In this document: one piece after another, positions 26,142-33,761 of the stretch | How the letters are laid out: each line of letters starts with the position of its first letter | Numbering within the stretch: the stretch's first letter is position 1 | Assembly: GCA_002840275.1 (NCBI GenBank) | Contig: PHAB01000023.1 | Coordinates: 1 to 52,194, forward strand | Origin: Firmicutes bacterium HGW-Firmicutes-14 | GTDB taxonomy: Bacteria > Bacillota > Thermincolia > Thermincolales > UBA2595 | Direction of reading: 5' to 3' | DNA length: 52,194 nucleotides | Position numbers and translations under genes: made by a program | Notes under the pieces: generated by a model | What the model saw: the letters and a program-made list of their open reading frames with translations, nothing else | The model's database searches: none | Told to the model about the DNA's origin: nothing

Positions 26142-26795
26142 TTGAAAAGGTCATCCCAGCCGTTGCCAACTGCCCTGGCCATAATCTTTATCATATCTTA
26201 TGGAATAAATCTCTATGTTCAGCAGCAGCTTCTTAGCGCCTTATGGCTTATCGGGATTTCGTTAGGATATATCCTTTACCGTTCGGGCATATGTTTTTCT
26301 GCTATATGCCGTGACCCGTTTCTATTCAACGATTTCAGCACTGCCCGCGCCGTTTTGGTTTTACTGATAATCTCTTTTGCAGGAACATTCATGTTTCAGA
26401 TTTACTCAAATGTGAACGGCATGGATATCCCGGGGAAATTTCACTCCTGGGGAGTTCATACAGCAATAGGCGGAATTTTGTTCGGTATTGGCATGGTCCT
26501 GGCAGGAGGTTGCGCAGCCGGCACTCTGCAGCGGATAGGAGAAGGATTTATTCTGTTCTTGATAGTCTTATCCGGGTTAGTTTTGGGCTCCACTTTGGGG
26601 GCGGCCCATTTTTCCTGGTGGACAACCCGTTTTGCAAGTTTTAAACCATTGTTCCTGCCCGAAATTTTTGGCTGGGCAGCCGGTGGAATTTTGACCCTGA
26701 CCATATTGGGAGGCCTGTTTTACCTGACTTTTGTGTTGGAAAAATATCCATCCCTTCAAAACAAGGAGGACCAGACATGGGCGCAAAAAAATTAG
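26142..26795 (+). CDS. YeeE/YedE-family sulfur-compound transporter, first half
   Basis: This 217-residue membrane protein has about six hydrophobic segments. It carries two of the family's conserved Cys regions, YRSGICFSAICRD and LAGGCAAGTLQRIGEG. YeeE of other bacteria imports thiosulfate with the help of the small thiol protein YeeD/TusA. Here the transporter is split into two genes with the TusA-like gene between them. The start is TTG 26142, which has a perfect AAGGAGG at the right distance. It overlaps the TusA-like gene by 19 bases. Confidence 0.85.
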   Translation: MKRSSQPLPTALAIIFIISYGINLYVQQQLLSALWLIGISLGYILYRSGICFSAICRDPFLFNDFSTARAVLVLLIISFAGTFMFQIYSNVNGMDIPGKFHSWGVHTAIGGILFGIGMVLAGGCAAGTLQRIGEGFILFLIVLSGLVLGSTLGAAHFSWWTTRFASFKPLFLPEIFGWAAGGILTLTILGGLFYLTFVLEKYPSLQNKEDQTWAQKN

Positions 26796-27001
26796 ACCTT
26801 TTGGGAGAAGTCTGTCCCTTTTCTTTATTAAAGACCAGGCAGGAATTAGAGAAAATAAAACCTGGAGAAAAGTTAACGGTCGAAACTGATTTTAACCAAA
26901 GTGTCCGCAATATTCTAAAATGGTGTGATAACCAGGGTTATGGCTTAGACATTGCTGAAAAGGGCAGCGGGGTCTGGCAGATAACAATTACCAAAAAATA
27001 A
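26777..27001 (+). CDS. TusA/YeeD-like sulfurtransferase-fold protein
   Basis: A 74-residue protein: MGAKKLDLLGEVCPFSLLKT...LEKIKPGEKLTVETDF, then ILKWCDNQGYGLDI. Cys13 is the acceptor of persulfide in the TusA family. The usual CPxP motif reads CPFS here, so the second proline is replaced. A second Cys lies at about residue 57. It is sandwiched between the two halves of a YeeE transporter and probably takes up the sulfur group brought in. AAGGAGG lies before ATG 26777. Confidence 0.87.
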   Translation: MGAKKLDLLGEVCPFSLLKTRQELEKIKPGEKLTVETDFNQSVRNILKWCDNQGYGLDIAEKGSGVWQITITKK

Positions 27002-27053
27002 GACCGGTTCCCTGATTTGCGCTTCCAGGCGGGGGATAAGGAAGGTCAGCTTT

Positions 27054-27584
27054 ATGATAGGTAAGAAAGAATTTTTTTATTGGCTTATTAAAGGAAATTG
27101 GCCCCAGTGGTTCGGAGGAATTCTCCTGGCGTTCCTCAATATAATCCTGACAATTTTTTATAAAACTTGGGGAATAACCGGGGATACGGCTGATTGGGGG
27201 TTTCGGGTATGGTCTTTCCTGGGAGGCCACCCTGAACGCTGGACAGCATATTTTAATGAAGTAGGTTATAAATCACTGTATAAACACCCCATTTATAACG
27301 GGGATACAGTTCTCAACTTCGGGTTGGTAATCGGAGTGTTTCTTGCCGTAACATTGGCGGGAGAGTTCCGGATTAAGAAGATAAAATCTGCCCGGCAGGT
27401 GATCCTTGGATTGATTGGGGGTATTCTGATGGGCTATGGGGCGAGACTGGCCCTTGGCTGCAATGTCGGAGCCATGATAGGGGGTATTTCTTCACAATCA
27501 CCTCACGGCTGGATTTTCGCAGTATTTATGATTTTTGGGTCCCTGGCAGGATCCCTAATTATAAAAAAGTTTTTTATTCAATAA
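27054..27584 (+). CDS. YeeE/YedE-family sulfur-compound transporter, second half
   Basis: This 176-residue membrane protein has about four hydrophobic segments and the third conserved Cys region, GARLALGCNVGAMIGGISSQ, followed by HGWIF. It complements the 26142 protein: together they equal one full-length YeeE (~350-400 residues). It lies 52 bases after the TusA-like gene on the same transcript. It ends only five bases before the oppositely oriented LysR gene, with no clear terminator between. Confidence 0.85.
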   Translation: MIGKKEFFYWLIKGNWPQWFGGILLAFLNIILTIFYKTWGITGDTADWGFRVWSFLGGHPERWTAYFNEVGYKSLYKHPIYNGDTVLNFGLVIGVFLAVTLAGEFRIKKIKSARQVILGLIGGILMGYGARLALGCNVGAMIGGISSQSPHGWIFAVFMIFGSLAGSLIIKKFFIQ

Positions 27585-27589
27585 GATCA

Positions 27590-28504
27590 TCAACAAAAGG
27601 CCGTCTTCCCTGGTCCGACCATTGACCTGATAAACCTCCTGGCAGCGGTATTTAACTCTTTTTCGTCTTTACATATAATAAGATAATTAATTTTCACCTG
27701 TTTCCCTTCAATTACCAAAGGATGAATTGTACCGTTACGTATCTCTTTTCGTACAGCGAGCCTGCTGCAGAAGGAGATTCCCATTCCCGCTTCAACTGTG
27801 GATTTAATTGCATCAATACTACCCATTTCCGTCATTATGTTAAGCTCATCCATCGTCAGTCCCAGGGAGTTAATTATCTTTTCAAAAATTTTTAATATAC
27901 CCGATCCTTTCTCCCTGATAATGAGAGGGGCTTTTTTTAATTCTGACAGAGTAATTGTACTCTTATCAATCCAGGGTTTTTTGGGTGGGGCAATAACCAA
28001 TAGTTCATCATTGGATATTTGCTGGCTGCTATAGTGTTCGCCACTTCCTAAAAGGGCCTCTTCTTCCAGGAGGGCCAGGTGTATTTCATCCTGCCGGAGC
28101 ATGGATAAAACAGTGTCTGCATTGCTGACAATCAGCTTCATATTCACATGGGGGTATCTTTCCTTGTAATCCCATATACTACAGGGCAGAGCATAATTAC
28201 CGACCGTTGAACTGGCGCCGATAACCAGGTTTTTGTTTTTTTCCTCCAGGAGGGTGTCTATTTCTTTCTCAAGGGCTTCATGGAGTCCAAGAATCTCTTT
28301 CGCATACTTATGAACCACCTCACCTGCTTTGGTCAAACTCACTCCACTGGAACTGCGTTCAAAAAGCTGGACCCCGTAAAAATCCTCCAGGGAATGCATC
28401 TGACCACTGACAGCGGGCTGGCTCAGGTGAAGAAGCTTTGCTGCTTTGGAAAAACTCTTTACCCTGGTTATTTCACACAGCAGTTCAAGTTGTGAAAGAT
28501 GCAT
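27590..28504 (-). CDS. LysR-family transcriptional regulator, CysL/CysB-like
   Basis: This 304-residue regulator has a winged HTH at the N-terminus (FSKAAKLLHLSQPAVSGQMH, then SLEDFYGVQLFERSSSGVSL) and a two-lobed effector domain (IGASSTVGNYALP, IREKGSGI, VEAGMGISFCSRLAV). ATG 28504 (MHLSQLELL) is preceded by AAAGGAG; the frame upstream is not used. LysR proteins of this type often sense sulfur compounds. It sits tail to tail with the split YeeE/TusA genes and upstream of the split-Soret cytochrome, so it may control sulfur uptake. Confidence 0.88.
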   Translation of the reverse strand: MHLSQLELLCEITRVKSFSKAAKLLHLSQPAVSGQMHSLEDFYGVQLFERSSSGVSLTKAGEVVHKYAKEILGLHEALEKEIDTLLEEKNKNLVIGASSTVGNYALPCSIWDYKERYPHVNMKLIVSNADTVLSMLRQDEIHLALLEEEALLGSGEHYSSQQISNDELLVIAPPKKPWIDKSTITLSELKKAPLIIREKGSGILKIFEKIINSLGLTMDELNIMTEMGSIDAIKSTVEAGMGISFCSRLAVRKEIRNGTIHPLVIEGKQVKINYLIICKDEKELNTAARRFIRSMVGPGKTAFC

Positions 28505-28629
28505 CAGGTATCGTCTCCTTTTTCTTTGCTGGTACATATCATTTACATTATAAATCACGGCTGTAGGGACCTCAACCTCTTTCACAAATTAATTATTAAT
28601 TACCCGCGCAGAAAAATTAAACAATAAGT

Positions 28630-28663
28630 AAAGACCGGGCCAGCATTTTGCAGCCCGGTCTTT
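28630..28663. terminator. Strong terminator after the split-Soret cytochrome gene
   Basis: AAAGACCGGGC pairs perfectly with GCCCGGTCTTT, with AT-rich sequence on both sides, 24 bases after the cytochrome gene's stop. Confidence 0.88.
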
Positions 28664-28686
28664 AAGGTCATGTTTCTGTTTACGTA

Positions 28687-29520
28687 TTACTTATTTTTGG
28701 TATGGTCGTCATGACATGAGATACAATTCATTTTGCCCTGCTGGTTATCTAACTGACTCTTTTCCCCCTGGTGGCACTTCATACAGTGGTCAAATTCCCC
28801 CGGTACCGCATATGCTGCTGCAAATTTACCTTCGAGGGCCATATTTAACATTTCTGCCACGTGGGCTGCAGTATCCCCTGTAAGTTTGGCGCAACGTTCT
28901 TTTTTCGCTTCTTCATTTATCCGGGCACCGGCCTTATTAGCCCAAGTGCTGACAGAAACATGACAAAGGGGAGACTTGGAAACAGTTGTCATTTGTTTCG
29001 GAATCTTGCAATAGCTGTCATGCTTTTCAGAAGGGAACGGAAATTCAGTATACCATCCCATAAGTTCATTCCCTATATCTGCATGCTTTTCTGAAGCAAG
29101 GTTTATTACGGCCAGGGAACCGTTTAAAGCTCCACACAGAGTTCCCCAGCTGTAAGCCCCCCCTGCCCCGTATGCAAACATCTCCTGGGGAATCGTGCCC
29201 CATGATCCGCCTGAAGTTTCCGTCAGTGTGGTCAGCAGGGCTGATGCCGCCCCGTAACAGCAACCAAATTTATAATATCCTTCATAGCCCCTTTTCCTGA
29301 CCAGTTCAACATCGAGTTTTTGGTATTTCCACGGTAATGGCGCTGCACCTGACGAAGCTGTGGCAGATGTGTTCCCCCCTCCGCCTCCCGTTGAAGCACA
29401 GCCGGCAATCCCCCCGGTAACAGCCAGACCGGTTGCCAGGGCGCCGGCGCTTACCAGGAATTTTCTTCTGGTCAGGCCGCTATTGTCTTCCACAATCGGC
29501 CGATTTTTTGCCTTTGCCAT
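28687..29520 (-). CDS. Split-Soret-type dihaem cytochrome (C_GCAxxG_C_C family), Tat-exported
   Basis: This 277-residue protein carries a twin-arginine signal, LTRRKFLVSAGALATGLAVT, ending near GCAS, which could also be a lipobox. The mature domain has conserved Cys in FGCCYGAASALL, SWGTLCGAL and PLCH. Near the C-terminus are two c-type haem sites, CMKCH and CISCH. This is the layout of the Desulfovibrio split-Soret cytochrome c. It would sit on the outside of the membrane and carry electrons. Its neighbours are a rhodanese lipoprotein, a tetrahaem cytochrome and sulfur-uptake genes. Confidence 0.85.
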   Translation of the reverse strand: MAKAKNRPIVEDNSGLTRRKFLVSAGALATGLAVTGGIAGCASTGGGGGNTSATASSGAAPLPWKYQKLDVELVRKRGYEGYYKFGCCYGAASALLTTLTETSGGSWGTIPQEMFAYGAGGAYSWGTLCGALNGSLAVINLASEKHADIGNELMGWYTEFPFPSEKHDSYCKIPKQMTTVSKSPLCHVSVSTWANKAGARINEEAKKERCAKLTGDTAAHVAEMLNMALEGKFAAAYAVPGEFDHCMKCHQGEKSQLDNQQGKMNCISCHDDHTKNK

Positions 29521-29588
29521 TATTAGTCCCCTCCATCTTAGGAAAGATTGTTGGTTAAAGGTTCTTCAAATCTTATCTTTGCTGATGC

Positions 29589-30683
29589 TTATTTTTTTCC
29601 TGCCTCTTTCCATAATACCCCGGCCTTTTCTACCGTCTTGCTGAGGTCACCGCGGTAGTTCAGGAAATGTTCCTCCTCAACCGGGAGTTCAAGCCACATA
29701 TTCCAAACCACGAAGCTGTCTTCATAAACCCTGACATCCTTATATCCCAGGCTGCGGAGGGCAAGAAATGCAAAGCCGGTACGGCAGCCACGGTGGCAGT
29801 ACAGAATTACGGTCTTGTCTTTGGGAACATCTTTGTAAACTTCAGCCAGTTTATCACTGGACAGCAATGCTTTTGAATCTTTTTCCAGGTTGACTTCAGG
29901 CGGGAAATTTGTGGCACCCGGAATCCGGCCGGCACGGATACCCTGCATGCCTAACCCGTTAAATTCTGCCACACTTCGTGTATCAAGCAGGTAATACTGT
30001 GCATCACCGGCAGCAACTATTTCCGCCAACTGAGAAGTGGAAACATACATATTTTCATTCACCACTTGTGGAGTGAAAGTAACCGGAACCGGTGTAACCG
30101 CAGTGGTTTCAACAGTCTTGCCTGCGGCAACCCATGCTTCATAACCGCCGCTCAGATAATCCCATTCAGAAAGACCTATATATACCGGGCCCATTTCACA
30201 TGTCACATGATAATCGCCTGTCTTACCATAAATAATTACCTTTTTGTCATTACTGATTCCGTGTTCACCCAGTATTTTAGCCATCCTGTCCGCAGGGATT
30301 ACTCTTCCATCCATTGGATGTTTGAGAACTTTCCAGATACCGTCACCAAAATGCACCGCACCCGGAATATGGCCCTGTTCATATTCAGCTTTTTCCCTGC
30401 CGTCAACTATTACCCAGCTGGAGTCCCCAATCTTTGATTCTACAAAAGCCACGTCAACAATATTGGTTGCCCCTATTTCGTCAAGACTGAACGCCCCCAG
30501 GGGTTCGGTACTGGCAGCAACCGTGGAATTGCTGGCCGGATGCAGCGCCAGTTTGGGTTCTGATTTTGCCGGAGTATCCGAAGTGGTTTGAGAAGCAGAC
30601 CCACATCCTGTTAAACCGATTGCCATAATGAAAACCAACAGAACAAGCCATGCTGTTTTTTTCAATACAAATTTTCCTCGCAT
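29589..30683 (-). CDS. Two-domain rhodanese (sulfurtransferase) lipoprotein
   Basis: This 364-residue exported lipoprotein has a signal ending LTGC. Domain 1 (~70-200) has the fold (VIVDGREKAEYEQGHIPGAV) but lacks a catalytic Cys at the usual loop (YGKTGDYH). Domain 2 (~215-350) has LDTRSVAEFNG and the active loop CHRGCRTG, whose first Cys forms the persulfide. It would transfer sulfane sulfur outside the cell membrane, for example from thiosulfate. GAGGAGG lies before ATG 30683. The gene is directly upstream of the split-Soret cytochrome, 68 bases apart and probably in one operon. Confidence 0.9.
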   Translation of the reverse strand: MRGKFVLKKTAWLVLLVFIMAIGLTGCGSASQTTSDTPAKSEPKLALHPASNSTVAASTEPLGAFSLDEIGATNIVDVAFVESKIGDSSWVIVDGREKAEYEQGHIPGAVHFGDGIWKVLKHPMDGRVIPADRMAKILGEHGISNDKKVIIYGKTGDYHVTCEMGPVYIGLSEWDYLSGGYEAWVAAGKTVETTAVTPVPVTFTPQVVNENMYVSTSQLAEIVAAGDAQYYLLDTRSVAEFNGLGMQGIRAGRIPGATNFPPEVNLEKDSKALLSSDKLAEVYKDVPKDKTVILYCHRGCRTGFAFLALRSLGYKDVRVYEDSFVVWNMWLELPVEEEHFLNYRGDLSKTVEKAGVLWKEAGKK

Positions 30684-31005
30684 TAGTTTTCCTCCTCGCT
30701 TTTTAATAAAAATTCATCTTTGCTTTGAGGTATGACCAGGATTAACTTTTTCTAATAACCCCTCCTCCCCATTCAGAAAACAAAATATAATTGTGTGAAT
30801 ATTTACATAAATTGCTAATGATTCCTATTTATGTTCATACTAATTATAACATTCACAACCCCATATTGGTCATAAGAGTACATTATGTCCTAATTGGATT
30901 TGCTGATATGGTGACAGTTCCTTCCAAACAGATTACTTTAATTTACTTATTTCGACACTGTTCTATATTATTCTTCTTTGCTATAACATTTTTTACCATA
31001 ATAAA
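30684..31005. promoter_or_regulatory. AT-rich promoter region of the rhodanese-cytochrome operon
   Basis: I see no gene here. A minus-strand TATAAT lies at 30848-30843. Bases 30794-30807 read TGTGAATATTTACA, close to the TGTGA-N-TCACA half-site pattern of CRP/FNR-type regulators, and a second TTGTGAAT occurs in inverted orientation near 30858. An anaerobic or redox regulator could bind, but this is speculative. Confidence 0.4.
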
Positions 31006-31007
31006 TA

Positions 31008-31035
31008 AAGGAAGCCGGTAATTATTGGCTTCCTT
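31008..31035. terminator. Terminator after the tetrahaem cytochrome gene
   Basis: AAGGAAGCC/GGCTTCCTT stem with T-rich sequence (TTTATTTATT) following on the minus strand. Confidence 0.8.
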
Positions 31036-31079
31036 AAAAGTTCTAAATTTCACATAGATAGGTTATGCCCCATTAGTTT

Positions 31080-31547
31080 TTAGAAAGAATCATTACCTTT
31101 ATTCCCATGGGCCGTTTCCCTGTGACAATTAAGACAAGGTGTCTCATCAGCCAATATAGTTTTATGAACCTGTCCCCTTCTCTCATTACCAGATGTTATG
31201 TTTGGGGCCTGTGGGTATTTGGATTCTCTTTTGCCGCTGTGGCATATAAGGCAGTTTTCATAATTAACGTTGGCTTCCATTTCCCTGGGAACTTCACCGA
31301 AGAAGTGAACATATAATTCCTTGTAAGCCCCTGCCTTTCGCTTTATCACCCCTATTGGCCCCGGGTCTGCATGGCACTCCATACAGGATACTTCCTTATG
31401 GGAATATTGACGCCAGGATTCCACTGCCGGTGCTATTTCGTGGCATCGGGAACAGAAATCGGGCTGGGACGTTACTTCAACAGCCAATATTATTAATACC
31501 GCAAAAACTGCTAAACCGCTAATGATAATCCATGCCTTTTTCGACAT
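31080..31547 (-). CDS. NapC/NirT-type membrane-anchored tetrahaem cytochrome c
   Basis: This 155-residue protein has one N-terminal membrane anchor (AWIIISGLAVFAVLIILAVE) and four haem motifs, CSRCH, CMECH, CLICH and CLNCH, the NrfH/NapC short form. It would pass electrons from the quinone pool to a partner on the outer face, here plausibly the split-Soret cytochrome or another reductase. The start is ATG 31547 or the adjacent ATG 31550, both behind AAAGGGG; the open frame upstream to 31661 is not used. It is transcribed separately from the rhodanese operon but in the same direction. Confidence 0.87.
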   Translation of the reverse strand: MSKKAWIIISGLAVFAVLIILAVEVTSQPDFCSRCHEIAPAVESWRQYSHKEVSCMECHADPGPIGVIKRKAGAYKELYVHFFGEVPREMEANVNYENCLICHSGKRESKYPQAPNITSGNERRGQVHKTILADETPCLNCHRETAHGNKGNDSF

Positions 31548-31685
31548 CATCTTACCCCTTTCTTTAACATTGGAATGTGCCTGTGTCAATATTATTCCAT
31601 ATATCATAAGATATATCATCGAAATAAGGCATCTATGACGTCTGGCAGTATATCCAAACACCCCATATTTAAGGAGGTTGACAGC

Positions 31686-32807
31686 TTGTCAAAAGGCAGA
31701 TTCAGAAAGTTGTTCCCAGGCGGGAATACATCTGAAGGTTTCGTCTCATTATACGACCAAATCATCGGGCCTGATGCCACACGCATCTTCGTAATCAAGG
31801 GAGGCCCCGGAACAGGGAAATCAACATTTATGCGTTCCATTGGAGAAACAATGCTTGAAAGAGGCTATGATGTGGAATTCCACTGCTGTTCATCTGATAA
31901 CGGATCACTGGACGGAGTATGTATCCCTCAGATTAGGGTTGCCCTTCTGGACGGGACAGCGCCCCATGTTGTGGACCCCAAAAATCCCGGTTCTGTAGAC
32001 GAAATAGTGCATTTGGGGGACTTCTGGGATGAAGACCTGCTTAGACAACATAAGGAGTCAGTCCTCGAAACCAACAGGCGGATAAACCGCTTCTTCCAAT
32101 TAGCTTATCTCTCTCTAAATGAAGCCCGGGCTATCCGGGAAGAGTGGTCCAGCTATATCACTGAAGCAACTGATTTTGCCACCATAAACGAAGTTACTGC
32201 CGTAATAATGGATGAAATATTCTCCGGAACCATCCCTGATTTCCGGACCCCGGGGAAAACACGCCGTCTTTTCGCTACAGCAATCACCCCGGATGGCTCT
32301 ATGAATTACCTTGATACAGTATTCCGAAATGTGGCTAAACTTTTCGTTATTAAAGGCGAACCGGGCAGCGGCAAAGCCAGCCTGCTCGGCAGGATAGCAG
32401 ACCGGACCGGACTCCTGTGTCTGGATAGAGAGCTATATCATTGTTCCTTCAGACCTCAAAACATTGATATAGTTGTTATACCTCAGCTGGCCACTGCCGT
32501 GGCCAATCTGTCAGCACCCATTGATTTTGATCCCAACTCCCTGCCGTCCCTGGATACCCTGAAAGAAATTAACCTTTCATCATTCGCTGACCGGAGAGCC
32601 CTGGCCGGGTATTCCGCTGAAATCACCGCCTGCCGGGTTAGGTTCGAAGCTGCATTTAGCAGGGCAGTAAGCTTTTTAAACCGCGCCAAAAAGGAACATG
32701 ACCTGCTTGAATCCTACTATGTCCCGGCAATGGACTTCCAGGCTATTAATACGAAAAGAGAAGCAATATTGGCCCGTATAGAACGATATGCAGACGAATT
32801 AGAATAA
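31686..32807 (+). CDS. Double P-loop ATPase, PRK06851-like
   Basis: This 373-residue protein has two related halves. The first has FVIKGGPGTGKSTFMRSIGE (Walker A, ~45), the second LFVIKGEPGSGKASLLGRIA (Walker A, ~225). The start is the TTG at 31686, because AAGGAGG is eight bases upstream and the product then begins LSKGRFRKLFPGGNTSEG like its relatives. ATG codons further up lack ribosome sites. The family occurs widely in clostridia and is of unknown function. It is divergent from the NapC gene and followed by two terminators. Confidence 0.85.
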   Translation: MSKGRFRKLFPGGNTSEGFVSLYDQIIGPDATRIFVIKGGPGTGKSTFMRSIGETMLERGYDVEFHCCSSDNGSLDGVCIPQIRVALLDGTAPHVVDPKNPGSVDEIVHLGDFWDEDLLRQHKESVLETNRRINRFFQLAYLSLNEARAIREEWSSYITEATDFATINEVTAVIMDEIFSGTIPDFRTPGKTRRLFATAITPDGSMNYLDTVFRNVAKLFVIKGEPGSGKASLLGRIADRTGLLCLDRELYHCSFRPQNIDIVVIPQLATAVANLSAPIDFDPNSLPSLDTLKEINLSSFADRRALAGYSAEITACRVRFEAAFSRAVSFLNRAKKEHDLLESYYVPAMDFQAINTKREAILARIERYADELE

Positions 32808-32849
32808 GAAAAGGGCCCCTTGGGCCGTTTGGCAGACATCACTACAAAG

Positions 32850-32912
32850 AGAAGGCATATTTATTCACGTCTTCATGCGCCGACTTAGAATAAATATGCC
32901 TTCTTATTTCTT
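32850..32912 (+). terminator. Long-stem terminator after the P-loop ATPase gene
   Basis: AAGGCATATTTATTC (32852-32866) pairs perfectly with GAATAAATATGCCTT (32888-32902) and is followed by CTTATTTCTTG. The 21-base loop is unusually long. Confidence 0.7.
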
Positions 32913-32925
32913 GTAAGAGTTTGTC

Positions 32926-32960
32926 AAGCGTGCCCCCCTTAGGGCACGCTTTCTTTTTTT
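32926..32960. terminator. Terminator between convergent ATPase and ANTAR genes
   Basis: AAGCGTGCCC/GGGCACGCTT stem with TTCTTTTTTT on the plus strand. It lies just beyond the stop of the ANTAR gene on the minus strand and may serve both. Confidence 0.85.
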
Positions 32961-32963
32961 AAC

Positions 32964-33569
32964 TTACCTCTTTTTCTTCTTAATATTTTCCTCGGAAATC
33001 TCATAGGCCATAATTACCGCTTCGGCCACTTTTTTCATTGGTGTCCTTTTTTTCATACTCTGTTGCTGCATCTTTTTAAATGCTGCCCCCTCTGACAGGC
33101 CGTGAACCCTCATCAGGATACCTTTCGCTTTTTCGACGACCTTCCTTGTTTCCAGGTCACCCCTGAGGCGTAACACTTCATGCTCCAAATTAACCATTTT
33201 AGTATAGGCCATGTGGGAATACTCCAGAACAGAAAGCAGCTGAAACTCCTCAAAAGGTTTGACCAGGACGGGGAAGGTCCACCTGTCATGGTGGTTCCGG
33301 ACCAGTTCCTTTTCGGCATAATCCACCATAAGGACTACCGCCGCCAGCCTGCCTTCCTCGATTATATGGGCCAGTTCAAGTCCGGTCATACCGGGAAGAC
33401 CGGCTTCCGCCAGGACCAGTTCGGGCTGGATTGCCCGGACCATCTTCAGGGCAGACATACCATCCCCTGAATCACCTACTACCAAGTACCCTGACTGGGT
33501 AAGCATCTCTTTTAGGTTTTTTCGGAAAGTGTCATCCTGCTCAGCAATGACAACCCGTATGCGTTCCAT
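32964..33569 (-). CDS. ANTAR-domain antiterminator with degenerate receiver (Glu at phospho-site)
   Basis: This 201-residue protein has an N-terminal receiver-like domain, a coiled-coil linker (~120-145) and a C-terminal ANTAR RNA-binding domain (VEKAKGILMRVHGLSEGAAF, then KKMQQQSMKKRTPMKKVAEA). The usual phosphoacceptor Asp is Glu55 (LVLAEAGLPG), while the upstream acidic residues (QDD) and VLVKPF Lys remain. It therefore cannot be phosphorylated in the normal way and may mimic the active state. ATG 33569 follows CAGGAG. Its likely targets are hexaloop leaders of amt, asnB and the glutamate-synthase-like gene that directly precedes it. Confidence 0.9.
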   Translation of the reverse strand: MERIRVVIAEQDDTFRKNLKEMLTQSGYLVVGDSGDGMSALKMVRAIQPELVLAEAGLPGMTGLELAHIIEEGRLAAVVLMVDYAEKELVRNHHDRWTFPVLVKPFEEFQLLSVLEYSHMAYTKMVNLEHEVLRLRGDLETRKVVEKAKGILMRVHGLSEGAAFKKMQQQSMKKRTPMKKVAEAVIMAYEISEENIKKKKR

Positions 33570-33704
33570 TCTTTCACAACTCCTGTCCATGGCCGGCGCT
33601 TGTATTAATTATAATATAAGAGGTCCCAACATCCAAGGACAACAGGAATACAATACTACATGAGTTTTGAAAATCCTTCATTTTTCGTAACCGGTAATCT
33701 AAAA

Positions 33705-33733
33705 GGCAGCCGTGGCAAAATTCCCCGGCTGCC
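33705..33733 (-). terminator. Terminator after the glutamate-synthase-like gene
   Basis: GGCAGCCG/CGGCTGCC stem followed by TTTTAG on the minus strand, about 30 bases after the stop. Confidence 0.8.
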
Positions 33734-33761
33734 CGAAAACGAACCCATTTAACAGCAATGT

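Noticed and set aside
33591-33761. ANTAR target upstream of the first ANTAR gene itself
   Set aside because: Only the terminator of the preceding gene is seen; no convincing hexaloop pair lies in the spacer.
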